Shown piece by piece: positions 34,237 through 42,883 of a stretch of DNA of 64,000 bases. Origin of the DNA: Melioribacter sp051488665 (GTDB lineage: Bacteria > Bacteroidota > Ignavibacteria > Ignavibacteriales > Melioribacteraceae); the NCBI RefSeq assembly GCF_051488665.1, contig NZ_JBPSEG010000001.1:434001-498000 (forward strand), written 5' to 3'. A program made the position numbers and the translations under genes. The notes beneath the pieces are model-generated. The model was not told the origin of the DNA. It worked only from the letters and a program-made list of their open reading frames with translations, and did no database searches. Numbering within the stretch: position 1 is the first letter of the stretch; every line of letters begins with the position of its first letter.

Positions 34237-34856
34237 GCTTCTACCCGAATCTTCTTTTCGATTTCTTCAATGATATTTTTGTGAATTTCTTCGATTGTTT
34301 TCGTACCGTCGATTTTTCTGAATCGTTTTTCTTTTTCGGAAAGTTGAAGATAACCTTTTCTTACGTTCTCATAGAATTCTCTTTGCGAGGTTTCTATTCT
34401 GTCGAGTTCGTGTTTTTTTACAATCGACATTCTTCTGAAAACCTCTTCGATCGGTAAATCGATAAAAAAAGTTAATTCCGGAACTGCCCGCCCTATAACA
34501 AAACTCTGCAGTATTTCGACAAAATCGCGAGGCAATCCTCTGCCGTAGGATTGATATGCAACGGTTGAATCGTGAAATCTGTCCGATATTACCCAAATTT
34601 TTTTTTCTAGAGCGGGAAGAATTTTTTCTTTGACGAGCTGAGCCCTGCTGGCCGAGAAAAGCAACAATTCCGTTTCATCGCACATTCCGCTGTTCTTTTT
34701 ATCCAGGAGAATCGAACGGATACTCTCGGAAATGCCGGTGCCGCCTGGTTCTCTGATAACCAAAACTTTTTCGTTTTTATTTTCCAGATAATCTTTGAGT
34801 AATTTAACCTGAGTCGACTTGCCGCAAAAGTCAAGTCCTTCGAAAGTAATGAACAT
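34233..34856 (-). CDS. tmk: Thymidylate kinase
   Basis: Phosphorylates dTMP to dTDP for DNA synthesis. 207 residues, normal length. The P-loop is GLDFCGKST (7-15), the substrate motif is REPGGT with the catalytic Arg, and DRFHDSTVAYQ (the DR-x-x-x-S motif) lies near residue 93. The LID region carries no extra arginine cluster that I can judge. The ATG is followed directly by conserved sequence. It overlaps the S41 gene by four bases and follows the YbbR-like gene by three. Confidence 0.95.
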   Translation of the reverse strand: MFITFEGLDFCGKSTQVKLLKDYLENKNEKVLVIREPGGTGISESIRSILLDKKNSGMCDETELLLFSASRAQLVKEKILPALEKKIWVISDRFHDSTVAYQSYGRGLPRDFVEILQSFVIGRAVPELTFFIDLPIEEVFRRMSIVKKHELDRIETSQREFYENVRKGYLQLSEKEKRFRKIDGTKTIEEIHKNIIEEIEKKIRVEA

Positions 34857-34859
34857 AGG

Positions 34860-35771
34860 CTATCTCTCTCTGATGATATATTTTAATTTAGAAGGAACCG
34901 CGCCGATCAATTCGGTATATTTAGGAATTATAATGCGCGGAGCGAGCATATCTTCATTATCCCCAACCGCGTCTCTGAAATCGGCAAATACTTTTATATC
35001 TTCTTTGGAAAGCCGTCCGAGTTTATTCAAGCCGCCTCTCAGTATAACATTGATTTTAACAGGAAATATCAGCAATTCTTTGTCAGGCGGCGTATTTAAA
35101 ACTTTTACCGGAATATCTTTGAATTCAAGTTCAATTATTTTTTCAACGTCGAATTTGAATTTGCATCTGTCCGTCGAGTATTCAATACCGTTTTCCAGAA
35201 GCAGGTCTACTTCCCCTTCCTGGGATTCGTTGACATTTTCGAATTTAACCGTATCGGTTTTTACGGATTCGACATTCTTCAAAATCGATTCGGGACCAGA
35301 GACGACTATTGAATCAGGGAAAAACTCAACTTCCGAAGCCAGTCCGAAACCGGGAGCAAAGCTTATATGGAAATTCTTCTCAACAGGGACTTTTTTTGTT
35401 ACCCGGTCTTCAATCCTCAATTTTATTTCCGAAGGGATTATTTCAACGACGGATACCGACGAACCGATCCACGGATTGTTTTCGAATTCGTTTTTCAGAT
35501 TTATCGAATACCTCCCTTTGTTTTGCGGAGACGAGACATAAAAACTGTGCTCGCCGCCCAAACAAATCTTAGCCAATTCCCATCCTTTGCCTTTCAATCT
35601 GACATAAACGGATTCGCCCGACAAAAATACCGGGGCATATTGTTGAGAAATGTCCAAGAGTTCCACAGGGGCGTTGATACCGCAGATATAATCTTCCGAA
35701 AGGGCGATTGAACCCCATAGCACAATTGAAATTATAACTACGGAGATAATCGGTAAAAGTTTGTTCTTCAT
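34860..35771 (-). CDS. YbbR-domain protein
   Basis: 303 residues with an N-terminal anchor helix (KLLPIISVVIISIVLWGSIA) and an extracytoplasmic part made of beta-rich YbbR-type repeats (for example VEKNFHISFAPGFGLASEVE and PDSIVVSGPESILKNVESV). YbbR/CdaR proteins regulate the diadenylate cyclase CdaA in Firmicutes; no cyclase gene is in this window, so that partner is not supported here. Three bases from tmk, so cotranscribed. A strong terminator just upstream separates it from the BMC genes. Confidence 0.82.
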   Translation of the reverse strand: MKNKLLPIISVVIISIVLWGSIALSEDYICGINAPVELLDISQQYAPVFLSGESVYVRLKGKGWELAKICLGGEHSFYVSSPQNKGRYSINLKNEFENNPWIGSSVSVVEIIPSEIKLRIEDRVTKKVPVEKNFHISFAPGFGLASEVEFFPDSIVVSGPESILKNVESVKTDTVKFENVNESQEGEVDLLLENGIEYSTDRCKFKFDVEKIIELEFKDIPVKVLNTPPDKELLIFPVKINVILRGGLNKLGRLSKEDIKVFADFRDAVGDNEDMLAPRIIIPKYTELIGAVPSKLKYIIRER

Positions 35772-35783
35772 GGTTTAAATATA

Positions 35784-35811
35784 AAAAAAGGCTTTATCAA
35801 AAGCCTTTTTT
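35784..35811 (-). terminator. Strong bidirectional-type terminator after the BMC genes
   Basis: A perfect 12-bp stem, AAAAAAGGCTTT (35784-35795) and AAAGCCTTTTTT (35800-35811), with a four-base loop and T-runs on both strands. It begins 24 bases after the stop of the second BMC gene and ends 13 bases before the YbbR-like start. Confidence 0.9.
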
Positions 35812-35834
35812 CATAAATAAATTTGGAATCTCAA

Positions 35835-36431
35835 TTAATCTCTGAGAGTATTAAACAACTCGATCAAAGTTTCTCTGTTGGCTTTCGAAATTTCTCTTCC
35901 TTTTATCGGGAAATTCGGGAAAGAACGAGCCAATCTTCTCAGTTTATGCACGTTTAATTTGGACAATTCTTCAGTCGGCGGCGCTTCGGTAATATCGCCG
36001 CTACCGAAGAAATCGTCTTCTTCCGGCTCTTCGTTTTCAAGTTCTTTTATGGCTTCTTGTTTTAGATTTTCCAGATGGTTTTCAGCCGTCTCGGGGTTAG
36101 ATGATTTTTCGCTTGCCGGTTGTTGGATGGTTCTTTCGGTTTTTCGGGTTGTCTTTACTGTTTCCGGATTAACCAGAATATCGATTTGTTCGTCGGGTCT
36201 TGGAATCACATGAACCGACACCAGTTCTCCCACGCGTTGAGCGGCAGCGGCGCCGGCATCCACAGCCGATTTAACTGCCGCGACTTCTCCGATTATTTCA
36301 ACGGTAACCAGTCCCGCTTTCACTTTTTCTTTACGGAGCAATTTAACATTGGCCGCCTTGAGCATAGCGTCCGCCGCTTCGATAGCAGCCACCAAGCCCC
36401 TGGTTTCAATCAACCCTAAAGCCAATTGCAT
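35835..36431 (-). CDS. BMC-H shell protein with acidic linker and C-terminal helical module
   Basis: 198 residues. Residues 1-88 are a BMC domain (GLIETRGLVAAIEAADAMLKAA, then GAAAAQRVGELVSVHVIPRP), which forms hexameric tiles of a microcompartment shell. The pore loop has KAG in place of the usual GSG. A long acidic linker (about 90-155, with EEPEEDDFFG) leads to a conserved-looking C-terminal module, LNVHKLRRLARSF then PIKGREISKANRETLIELF, resembling Rho-N/SAP-type helical domains; its role is unknown. BMC proteins with C-terminal additions such as PduK and EutK are known, but this module differs. Second gene of a two-gene unit, seven bases after the first. Confidence 0.93.
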   Translation of the reverse strand: MQLALGLIETRGLVAAIEAADAMLKAANVKLLRKEKVKAGLVTVEIIGEVAAVKSAVDAGAAAAQRVGELVSVHVIPRPDEQIDILVNPETVKTTRKTERTIQQPASEKSSNPETAENHLENLKQEAIKELENEEPEEDDFFGSGDITEAPPTEELSKLNVHKLRRLARSFPNFPIKGREISKANRETLIELFNTLRD

Positions 36432-36438
36432 GATTCAA

Positions 36439-36720
36439 TTACTTGGAACGTTTGGGTAGAATCAATTCCACATCAGTATGAGGACGAGGAATTACGTGAA
36501 CCGAAACCAATTCACCGACACGCTGAGCTGCTGCGGCTCCAGCGTCGGTAGCGGCTTTAACGGCTCCAACGTCGCCGCGAACCATGACTGTTACATAACC
36601 GCCGCCGATTGTTTCTTTTCCGATTAATTCCACTTTAGCAGCTTTTACCATAGCGTCGGCTGCTTCAATGGCTCCTACCAATCCTTTGGTTTCGATCATG
36701 CCAAGTGCATCGAGTGTCAT
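36439..36720 (-). CDS. BMC-H shell protein, PduA/EutM type
   Basis: 93 residues, a single classical BMC domain (ALGMIETKGLVGAIEAADAM, GAAAAQRVGELVSVHVIPRP), which forms flat hexamers making the facets of a bacterial microcompartment shell. The pore loop reads IGGGYVT, so the central pore is lined by Gly rather than the usual Gly-Ser-Gly. It starts at ATG 36720 with GGAG nine bases upstream. The promoter directly upstream and terminator after its partner make this a separate transcription unit. No pentamer (EutN/CcmL) or cargo enzyme is adjacent. Confidence 0.95.
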   Translation of the reverse strand: MTLDALGMIETKGLVGAIEAADAMVKAAKVELIGKETIGGGYVTVMVRGDVGAVKAATDAGAAAAQRVGELVSVHVIPRPHTDVELILPKRSK

Positions 36721-36755
36721 ATGAGGGCTCCATATTGTGTTTAAATTTCGACATC

Positions 36756-36784
36756 AAAATAGCTTATATAACTAAAAATGTCAA
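36756..36784 (-). promoter_or_regulatory. Strong candidate promoter of the BMC gene pair
   Basis: On the minus strand a perfect -35 TTGACA (36779-36784) and a -10 TATTTT (36756-36761) are exactly 17 bases apart, about 36 bases before the ATG. The -35 box overlaps the ruvX stop codon, so the BMC pair has its own start signal within the run. Confidence 0.6.
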
Positions 36785-37209
36785 TTTGATTTTTTTCTTA
36801 GATAATCTTCCAATAAAATCGCCGCGGCATTCTTATCGATCAGTCCTTTGTCTCTTCTCTTTTTCTTTGTCGGCACGCTTTCGATTATTCTCCTCTGAGC
36901 AATATTCGAAGTGTATCGCTCGTCAACCAATTCTATATCGATTCCAGTGGCGCTTTGAAGCTTCCGGGAAAATTCCTTTACGACCGGAGAGACTTTCGAT
37001 TCTTCGCCGTTTTCTTTTAAAGGATTGCCGATAATAATTTTAGTAACGTTATACTCGGCAATCAATTTTAAGATATTTGCTGTCAGATTGGCATCGTTAT
37101 CGAGAGTAGTTAATGGATAAGCAAAAATGTTCAGCGGGTCGGTGACCGCTATGCCTACGCGCTTTTCGCCGTAATCGATAGACATTATTCGGGATTCGGT
37201 TTCAGGCAT
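36781..37209 (-). CDS. ruvX: Putative pre-16S rRNA nuclease / Holliday junction resolvase YqgF-RuvX
   Basis: 142 residues from the ATG at 37209, one base after the relA/spoT stop; the longer frame would overlap that gene. RNase-H-like fold with IMSIDYGEKRVGIAVTDP (first Asp and Gly), IIIGNPLKENGEES (second motif), and the VDERYTSNIAQR segment with the conserved Glu; the final Asp-x-Ala-Ala lies in LIDKNAAAILLEDYL. Family proteins mature the 5' end of 16S rRNA; older names call them resolvases. Translationally linked to relA/spoT. Confidence 0.92.
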   Translation of the reverse strand: MPETESRIMSIDYGEKRVGIAVTDPLNIFAYPLTTLDNDANLTANILKLIAEYNVTKIIIGNPLKENGEESKVSPVVKEFSRKLQSATGIDIELVDERYTSNIAQRRIIESVPTKKKRRDKGLIDKNAAAILLEDYLRKKSN

Positions 37210-37210
37210 A

Positions 37211-39400
37211 TTATTGATTGTCGGCGTCGAAACGTTCAACGGAATAGACGCCTTTATTCTTTTTGAGTCGTTCTATCAGTTTGTTAAGATGATTCAGATC
37301 CCTTACATAAACCGTAATTGTTCCTTTGAACATCGAATCGGCAGTGCTGAAATTTACCGATTTAATATTCGTGTTTTCAAAAGTTGTGATACTGTTCGAA
37401 ATATCTTTCAGAATTCCTGGCATATCTTCGCCTTTAATGATAATGCCCGCAACAAAGTAAGACCCGTCGGTTTTAGGCCAGTTAACCGGCACAACCCGTT
37501 CCTCGTTGCTCTTTAACATATTAATCAGGTTTTTACAATCCTTGCGGTGAACTTTAATTCCCTCTCCGATTGTAACATAGCCGATTATCGGGTCGCCGGG
37601 AATAGGATTGCAACATTTTGCATAACTTATCGACAGACCCTTCTGCTCGCCTTCGACGATTACGCCGCCGGCTGTATGCCGCGCTATATCGACAAAACGG
37701 TCAAACTCAAGTTCGCCGCTTTCTTTCTGGCTCTCCTGAGCCTGAACATTGAGCGCGGGATTCAAAATCCGGTCGAGGTCTACATTGTTCGAGGCAACGG
37801 CTTTATAAAAACTTTTGACGTTGTCGAATTTTAGCTTTTTCGAAAGTTTAACTATATCGTCCGGAGTCAGGGCAAGTTTATATTTCTTAACTTTTTTCTC
37901 GAATATTTCCTTGCCGTTTTCGATTATCCGTTCTTCTTCTTTATTCAGGTACCTGCGAATGTGACTTTTGGCTTTATGCGTTTTGACAAACTGCAGCCAA
38001 CTTTTATTGGGATGTTGATTTTTGGAAGTTATGATTTCAACCTGGTCGCCGCTGTGAAGAATCGTATTCAAGGGAACTATTTTGCCGTTTACTTTTGCTC
38101 CTATGCAATGGTTGCCTACATTACTGTGAATTTCATAAGCGAAATCGACCGGAGTGGAATTGATAGGCAGCCTTTTGAGTTCTCCTTTCGGCGTGAAAAC
38201 ATAAATTTCATCCTGGTAAAGATTCAGTTTAAAGCTTGCGAGTATTTCCTTGGTAGCCTCGTCTTTGGAAGCGTTTTCAAAAATATCCCTTACCCAGCTG
38301 ACCCATTCTTCCAGCTCTTTGTCTGTGCTTGTAATATTCTCTTTGTATTTCCAGTGAGCAGCCACGCCGCGTTCGGCAATTTCGTGCATCTTGCGCGTTC
38401 GTATTTGAACTTCTACCAGTCTTCCTTCGGGACCAATAACAGTGGTATGAATCGATTGATAATTGTTCTTTTTCGGTATCGAAATAAAATCCTTAAAACG
38501 GTCGGGTATCGGTTTGAAAAGCTCGTTTACAATTCCGAGTACGAGATAACAACTGTTTTTATCGTCGTTTTCCAGAATTATTCTGATAGCAAGCTTATCA
38601 TAGATCTGTTCGAAAGGAAGATTTTGAGTGACCATTTTTCTGTAAATACTGTAAAGGTGTTTCGGTCGTCCGCTTATTTCGAATTTCAGGTTATATTCTT
38701 TCAGCTTTTCGGATACGGGTTTAATAACCTTGTTCAAAAAAGCTTCTCTTTCTTTGCGAGTATCCGAAATTTTTTGAGCAATACTGTCGTAAGCTTCTCT
38801 GTTGAGATACTTGAATGCCAGGTCTTCCATTTCCCATTTAATGGCGCCCAGACCGAATCTGTGAGCAAAGGGCGCGTAGATTTCGAGAGTCTCTTTTGCA
38901 ATGCGGCGTTGTTTTTGAGGACTTACGAATTCAAGCGTGCGCATATTATGGAGGCGGTCGGCAAATTTAACGAGAATAACGCGCACATCCTTTACCATCG
39001 AAAGCAAAAGCTTTCTGTAATTTTCGGCTTTGACAATTTCCTGCTCTTTAAACACACCGCCAATTTTCGTAACCCCGTCTACAATCTCGGCAACTTCCTG
39101 TCCGAATTCTTTTGCAATAAACTCGATGTTAATGTCGGAATCTTCGACAACGTCGTGCAATAACGCTCCGACAATAGAAATATCGTCGAGCGGAATTTCC
39201 CGGGCAAGAATCATTGCCACTTCGTAGGGATGATTGAAATACGGTTCACCGGAAGCCCGGAAGTCGTTTTTGTGCGACTCGTAGCTTAAATGAAATGCTT
39301 TTTCGATCAGAGCTTCGTTGACTACCCGTAAATTTTTTCTGCAAACTTCCAGAAGCTCGTCGAGCATTTTTTTATGTTTAATTCCGATTACCGTTTCCAT
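37211..39400 (-). CDS. Bifunctional (p)ppGpp synthetase/hydrolase
   Basis: RelA/SpoT homolog, 729 residues, controlling the stringent response. HD hydrolase domain near residues 30-180: ALLHDVVEDSD and KFADRLHNMRTL contain the metal-binding set. Synthetase domain about 220-340: RFKDFISIPKKNNYQSIHTTV and VEVQIRT, both intact, so both activities are expected. Then a TGS domain (IYVFTPKGELKRLP) and a C-terminal ACT domain (MPGILKDISNSITTFENTNIKS). One base from ruvX. The symbol could be rel or spoT; I leave it open. Confidence 0.96.
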   Translation of the reverse strand: METVIGIKHKKMLDELLEVCRKNLRVVNEALIEKAFHLSYESHKNDFRASGEPYFNHPYEVAMILAREIPLDDISIVGALLHDVVEDSDINIEFIAKEFGQEVAEIVDGVTKIGGVFKEQEIVKAENYRKLLLSMVKDVRVILVKFADRLHNMRTLEFVSPQKQRRIAKETLEIYAPFAHRFGLGAIKWEMEDLAFKYLNREAYDSIAQKISDTRKEREAFLNKVIKPVSEKLKEYNLKFEISGRPKHLYSIYRKMVTQNLPFEQIYDKLAIRIILENDDKNSCYLVLGIVNELFKPIPDRFKDFISIPKKNNYQSIHTTVIGPEGRLVEVQIRTRKMHEIAERGVAAHWKYKENITSTDKELEEWVSWVRDIFENASKDEATKEILASFKLNLYQDEIYVFTPKGELKRLPINSTPVDFAYEIHSNVGNHCIGAKVNGKIVPLNTILHSGDQVEIITSKNQHPNKSWLQFVKTHKAKSHIRRYLNKEEERIIENGKEIFEKKVKKYKLALTPDDIVKLSKKLKFDNVKSFYKAVASNNVDLDRILNPALNVQAQESQKESGELEFDRFVDIARHTAGGVIVEGEQKGLSISYAKCCNPIPGDPIIGYVTIGEGIKVHRKDCKNLINMLKSNEERVVPVNWPKTDGSYFVAGIIIKGEDMPGILKDISNSITTFENTNIKSVNFSTADSMFKGTITVYVRDLNHLNKLIERLKKNKGVYSVERFDADNQ

Positions 39401-39489
39401 TTTAAGCTAATTTTTACTGAAATAAAGCGAAAATATCGATAAAAAACAATTGTCAAAACGTTATACAGATTCCGCGCCAAATAAGTTCT

Positions 39490-40116
39490 TCAAAAAGTGC
39501 CGAAAGTTCTGTCGCCTGCGTCTCCCAATCCGGGAACGATATAACCCAATTCGTTTAATCCCCTGTCCAATGCGGCAGTATAAACTTTCACGTCCGGATG
39601 CTCGTCATTCATCTTCTTTACGCCTTCCGGAGCCGCTATAAGGCAAGCCAGATAAGATTCGCCTGCGCCCCTTTCTTTCAAATACTTGAAAGCAGCAGCG
39701 GCGCTTCCGCCAGTGGCAAGCATGGGATCGAGTACTATTGTAACCGAACTGCCAATGTCTTTCGGGGTTTTATAATAATAATCTTCGGGCATCAAAGTTT
39801 TTTCGTTGCGCTGCAAACCGATGTGTCCTACTTTTGCGTCGGGTATCATATCCAAAAACGAATTTACCATGCTGAGACCTGCGCGCAAGACTGGCACAAG
39901 AACCACTTGCTTTTGAAGCATATGTCCTGCCGTTGTTTCCAACGGAGTGACTACTTCGATTTCGTTCAATTGAAAATTTTTAGAAATTTCTACTGCAATG
40001 GAATAAGAAATTCTTCCCAGGGCTGCCCTGAAATCCGCAGGTCTTGTATCTTTGTTGCGCAGAATTGTTATATCTCTTTTCACAAGAGGATTATCTACCA
40101 CGGTAAGATTGTTCAT
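39490..40116 (-). CDS. upp: Uracil phosphoribosyltransferase
   Basis: Salvages uracil with PRPP to give UMP. 208 residues, typical. The PRPP-binding loop is VLDPMLATGGSAAAAF (about 132-147), and the uracil-binding part is the C-terminal ELGYIVPGLGDAGDRTFGT. Its ATG overlaps the stop of the flavoprotein gene as ATGA, implying translational coupling with an otherwise unrelated redox enzyme. A conserved VPVLRAGLSM segment is also visible near residue 75. Confidence 0.95.
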   Translation of the reverse strand: MNNLTVVDNPLVKRDITILRNKDTRPADFRAALGRISYSIAVEISKNFQLNEIEVVTPLETTAGHMLQKQVVLVPVLRAGLSMVNSFLDMIPDAKVGHIGLQRNEKTLMPEDYYYKTPKDIGSSVTIVLDPMLATGGSAAAAFKYLKERGAGESYLACLIAAPEGVKKMNDEHPDVKVYTAALDRGLNELGYIVPGLGDAGDRTFGTF

Positions 40117-41477
40117 TTTTTTACCTCTTTAGCTTTTCTTCCCAATATCGACAATAAATTTATGAACGGGGACAACGGCGGCGTGTAGTTATAATCGACA
40201 TCGCCAAGTTTATACACAGGTATTTTATTATTTATAAAAACGGAAACGATGTCCGCATGACCTGCCACTTCTTTTCCGCCGATAAACTGACCTCCTAAAA
40301 TATTGCCGGTATATTTATCGAATAATATTTTACCGAAGCCGTTCCTGCTGCCGGGCATAACCTTAACAAGATTCGGCGCTGTGGCATAAACGGATTCGAA
40401 TTTAAGATTATATTTACGAGCTTTAGCGCTGTTTATTCCTACCGTGGCAATAAAGTAATCGAAGAATTTCAAAGCGACATTCGGGACTATTCCGCGCGCC
40501 GTTGCATTGCCGCCTGCGGCATTTTCGCCTGCAATATGCCCGTAATCTCTGGCTAACGTGGCAAGCGGAATATAATCGTATCTGTTCGTAATGCCGTTTT
40601 TCACTTCGATATTATCGCCGGCGGCAAATATGTTCGGATCGGATGTTTTGCAGCGTGAATCGACTTTCAATCCTCCGAATTCGCCCAATGTTAGTCCTGC
40701 AGCCGCCGCCAAATCGTTATTTGGTCTTACACCCGCAGCCAGCAATACGAGGTCGATTTCGATAGTCCAGCCCTTATGTTTTATTGCCTTTATGGTATTG
40801 TCTTGTATGACCGGCTCTATATCGACAGCCTGTCGGTAAAATTCTATATTGCTTTCTTTCAGAATCTCCGCTATAATATTGCCGATTTCAACGTCCGTAT
40901 TGGGCAAAGGTAAATTTTCTCTTTCGAATAGTTTAACGGAAAATCCTTTTTTCCTGAAAGCTTCGGCTGTTTCCAACCCGATATAACCCGCTCCAATTAC
41001 GGCAACGTTTCTTATCCGATTGTTATTGCTTAAAAATTTGTCAAGCCTTATTAAGTCGGTTACGCTTTTTAACGTAAAGAGATTATCGAGCGTTCTGTCG
41101 AATTTAGGAATGTATACGGGCTTAGAACCCGTTGTAAGAATTAATCTGTCGTAAGAATAATCAATTTTTTGATTAGAAGACTTATTCAAAACCGTAATGG
41201 TTTTATTTCTTCTGTCGATTTTTTCGACGAGATGATTGATGAAAACTTTAACGCCTTTTTTTTGTTCGAAGCTTTCCGGATCGAAAAATACCAATTTCTT
41301 AACGTCGGCAATTTCTCCCGAGAGCACGTAGGGAAGCTCGCACGTACCTGTCGAAATGAATTGACCGGCTTCGAAAAGCGTTACGTTGGAATCCGGGCTT
41401 ACCCGTTTAGCCTTTGCCGCAGCCGCCGGTCCTGCCGCATTCCCTCCTACTACAACTATATTTTTTGGCGAATACAA
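40113..41477 (-). CDS. CoA-disulfide-reductase-like FAD/NAD(P) oxidoreductase
   Basis: 454 residues of the NADH oxidase/CoA-disulfide reductase family. FAD motif VVVGGNAAGPAAAAKAKR at the N-terminus; a redox-active Cys sits in GTCELPYVLSG (about residues 45-55), where the family has its peroxide/disulfide Cys. NAD-binding GAGYIGLETAEAFRKKGF lies near 158 and AAGDNIEVKNG near 284. The end has the YTPPLSPFINLL dimer motif and no rhodanese domain. Substrate could be CoA or another thiol disulfide; given bshC elsewhere, a bacillithiol-related role is possible but unsupported. The start is TTG at 41477 with AGGT upstream; no in-frame ATG is available. Confidence 0.88.
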   Translation of the reverse strand: MYSPKNIVVVGGNAAGPAAAAKAKRVSPDSNVTLFEAGQFISTGTCELPYVLSGEIADVKKLVFFDPESFEQKKGVKVFINHLVEKIDRRNKTITVLNKSSNQKIDYSYDRLILTTGSKPVYIPKFDRTLDNLFTLKSVTDLIRLDKFLSNNNRIRNVAVIGAGYIGLETAEAFRKKGFSVKLFERENLPLPNTDVEIGNIIAEILKESNIEFYRQAVDIEPVIQDNTIKAIKHKGWTIEIDLVLLAAGVRPNNDLAAAAGLTLGEFGGLKVDSRCKTSDPNIFAAGDNIEVKNGITNRYDYIPLATLARDYGHIAGENAAGGNATARGIVPNVALKFFDYFIATVGINSAKARKYNLKFESVYATAPNLVKVMPGSRNGFGKILFDKYTGNILGGQFIGGKEVAGHADIVSVFINNKIPVYKLGDVDYNYTPPLSPFINLLSILGRKAKEVKK

Positions 41478-41554
41478 AACATAACCTGCAAATTATTTCA
41501 GATAAATATAAACAATTCCGGCATGTTTTGGGTATGTTACGGCTGGTAAATTTA

Positions 41555-42868
41555 TTATTTGTTCTTAATGCTGATTGTCATCGGAACGCCTTCGAACCCG
41601 AAATGTTTTCGTATTAATCTTTCCAGAAAACGTTTATAGTGTTCGGGCACGTATTTGTGTTCGTTTGCAAAGAAGAGGAAAATCGGGTAATGATCGCCTA
41701 CCTGAGTAATATATTTTATTTTTACTTCTTTACCCGTCGGAGTTGCAGGCGGCGGAGTCTTTTGAATTTCCGGAAGGAGTATTTCATTCAACTGATTCGT
41801 CGGAATTTTTTTCTTTCGTTCGTCATGAATTTTGAGCGCCAGGTCGATCAGTTTATAAATTCTTTGTTTGCTCAACGCCGAAATTGTTATTACAGGCACA
41901 TAATCGAGGGTTCCGAGTTCTCTGCGGACAGCCTCTTCAAAAACCTTTGCCGTATTTGTATCCTTTTCGATCAGGTCCCATTTATTGATTGCAATAATCA
42001 ATCCTTTACGCCTTCTAACCGCTTCCTGAATAATTCTCTGATCCTGATTTTCAATGCCGAGTTGAGCGTCGATAAGCAATACAGCCACATCGCTGTTCCA
42101 GAGAGCTTTGAAAGTACGCACGTTCGAAAAGAATTCTACATTTTCCTTTATTTTCGATTTTCTTCTCAAGCCCGCCGTATCTACAAGAATTATCTCCTGT
42201 CCGTAATATTTCATTACAGAATCGATGCTGTCCCTCGTAGTTCCGGGAATATCAGTAACGATAGAGCGGTCGTAGCCGAGCAGTGAATTTACAAGCGACG
42301 ATTTTCCAACGTTGGGTTTCCCTATAATCGAGAGCCTCAAACGCGGGTCGGGTTTATCCGTCACATTGGAAAAATCGAGGCTTTCAATCAGGTCGTCGAG
42401 CAAATCCCCCAGGTTACGTCCGTTGATAGCGGAGATATCGTAAATTTTATCGATGCCCAACCGGTAAAAATCGTTTTTAATCATCTCGAGTTCGGGACTG
42501 TCGGCTTTATTAACCAACAAAAAATTCGGCTTTGTAAACCTGCGCAGTTTCTGAGCGATTTCAATATCGAGCGGAGTAAGACCGCTTTTGCCGTCAACGA
42601 CGAAAAAGATCGCGTCGGCTTCGTCGAAAGCGATTTCCACCTGTTCTTTAATAGCCGCTTCAAACAGGTCCTGAGAATTCGGCACCAATCCGCCCGTATC
42701 GATAACTCGAAATTTCTTGCCGTTCCATTCGGCTTCGCCGTAAATGCGGTCGCGCGTCACTCCCGGCGCGTCGTCAACAATCGAAGTTTTACTTCGCGTC
42801 AATCTGTTAAAAAGCGTCGACTTTCCTACGTTCGGACGACCTACTATTACAATTACCGGTTCATTCAT
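41555..42868 (-). CDS. der: Ribosome-assembly GTPase Der (EngA)
   Basis: 437 residues with two tandem GTPase domains and a KH-like C-terminus, the hallmark of Der, which acts in 50S ribosome assembly. First P-loop GRPNVGKST (10-18) with NKAD; second GKPNVGKSS near 176 with NKWD. Switch motifs DAPGVTRD and DIPGTTRD are intact. It is the last gene of the porU operon, 15 bases after the small secreted protein, and its transcript may run on 77 bases to the next flavoprotein. Confidence 0.97.
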   Translation of the reverse strand: MNEPVIVIVGRPNVGKSTLFNRLTRSKTSIVDDAPGVTRDRIYGEAEWNGKKFRVIDTGGLVPNSQDLFEAAIKEQVEIAFDEADAIFFVVDGKSGLTPLDIEIAQKLRRFTKPNFLLVNKADSPELEMIKNDFYRLGIDKIYDISAINGRNLGDLLDDLIESLDFSNVTDKPDPRLRLSIIGKPNVGKSSLVNSLLGYDRSIVTDIPGTTRDSIDSVMKYYGQEIILVDTAGLRRKSKIKENVEFFSNVRTFKALWNSDVAVLLIDAQLGIENQDQRIIQEAVRRRKGLIIAINKWDLIEKDTNTAKVFEEAVRRELGTLDYVPVITISALSKQRIYKLIDLALKIHDERKKKIPTNQLNEILLPEIQKTPPPATPTGKEVKIKYITQVGDHYPIFLFFANEHKYVPEHYKRFLERLIRKHFGFEGVPMTISIKNK

Positions 42869-42883
42869 AGTTTATCAGACAAA

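Noticed and set aside
34233..34856. Unusual P-loop GLDFCGKST in thymidylate kinase
   Set aside because: The loop still satisfies the GxxxxGKS/T pattern and similar Phe-Ser/Cys variants occur in related bacteria, so I do not treat it as abnormal.
37961..39163. A 400-codon open frame antisense to relA/spoT
   Set aside because: It lies wholly inside a confidently identified gene, has no family signature and a composition expected of the reverse strand of a biased gene. The long antisense frames at 12382-13329 (in pgk) and 52086-53099 (in porU) were rejected for the same reasons.
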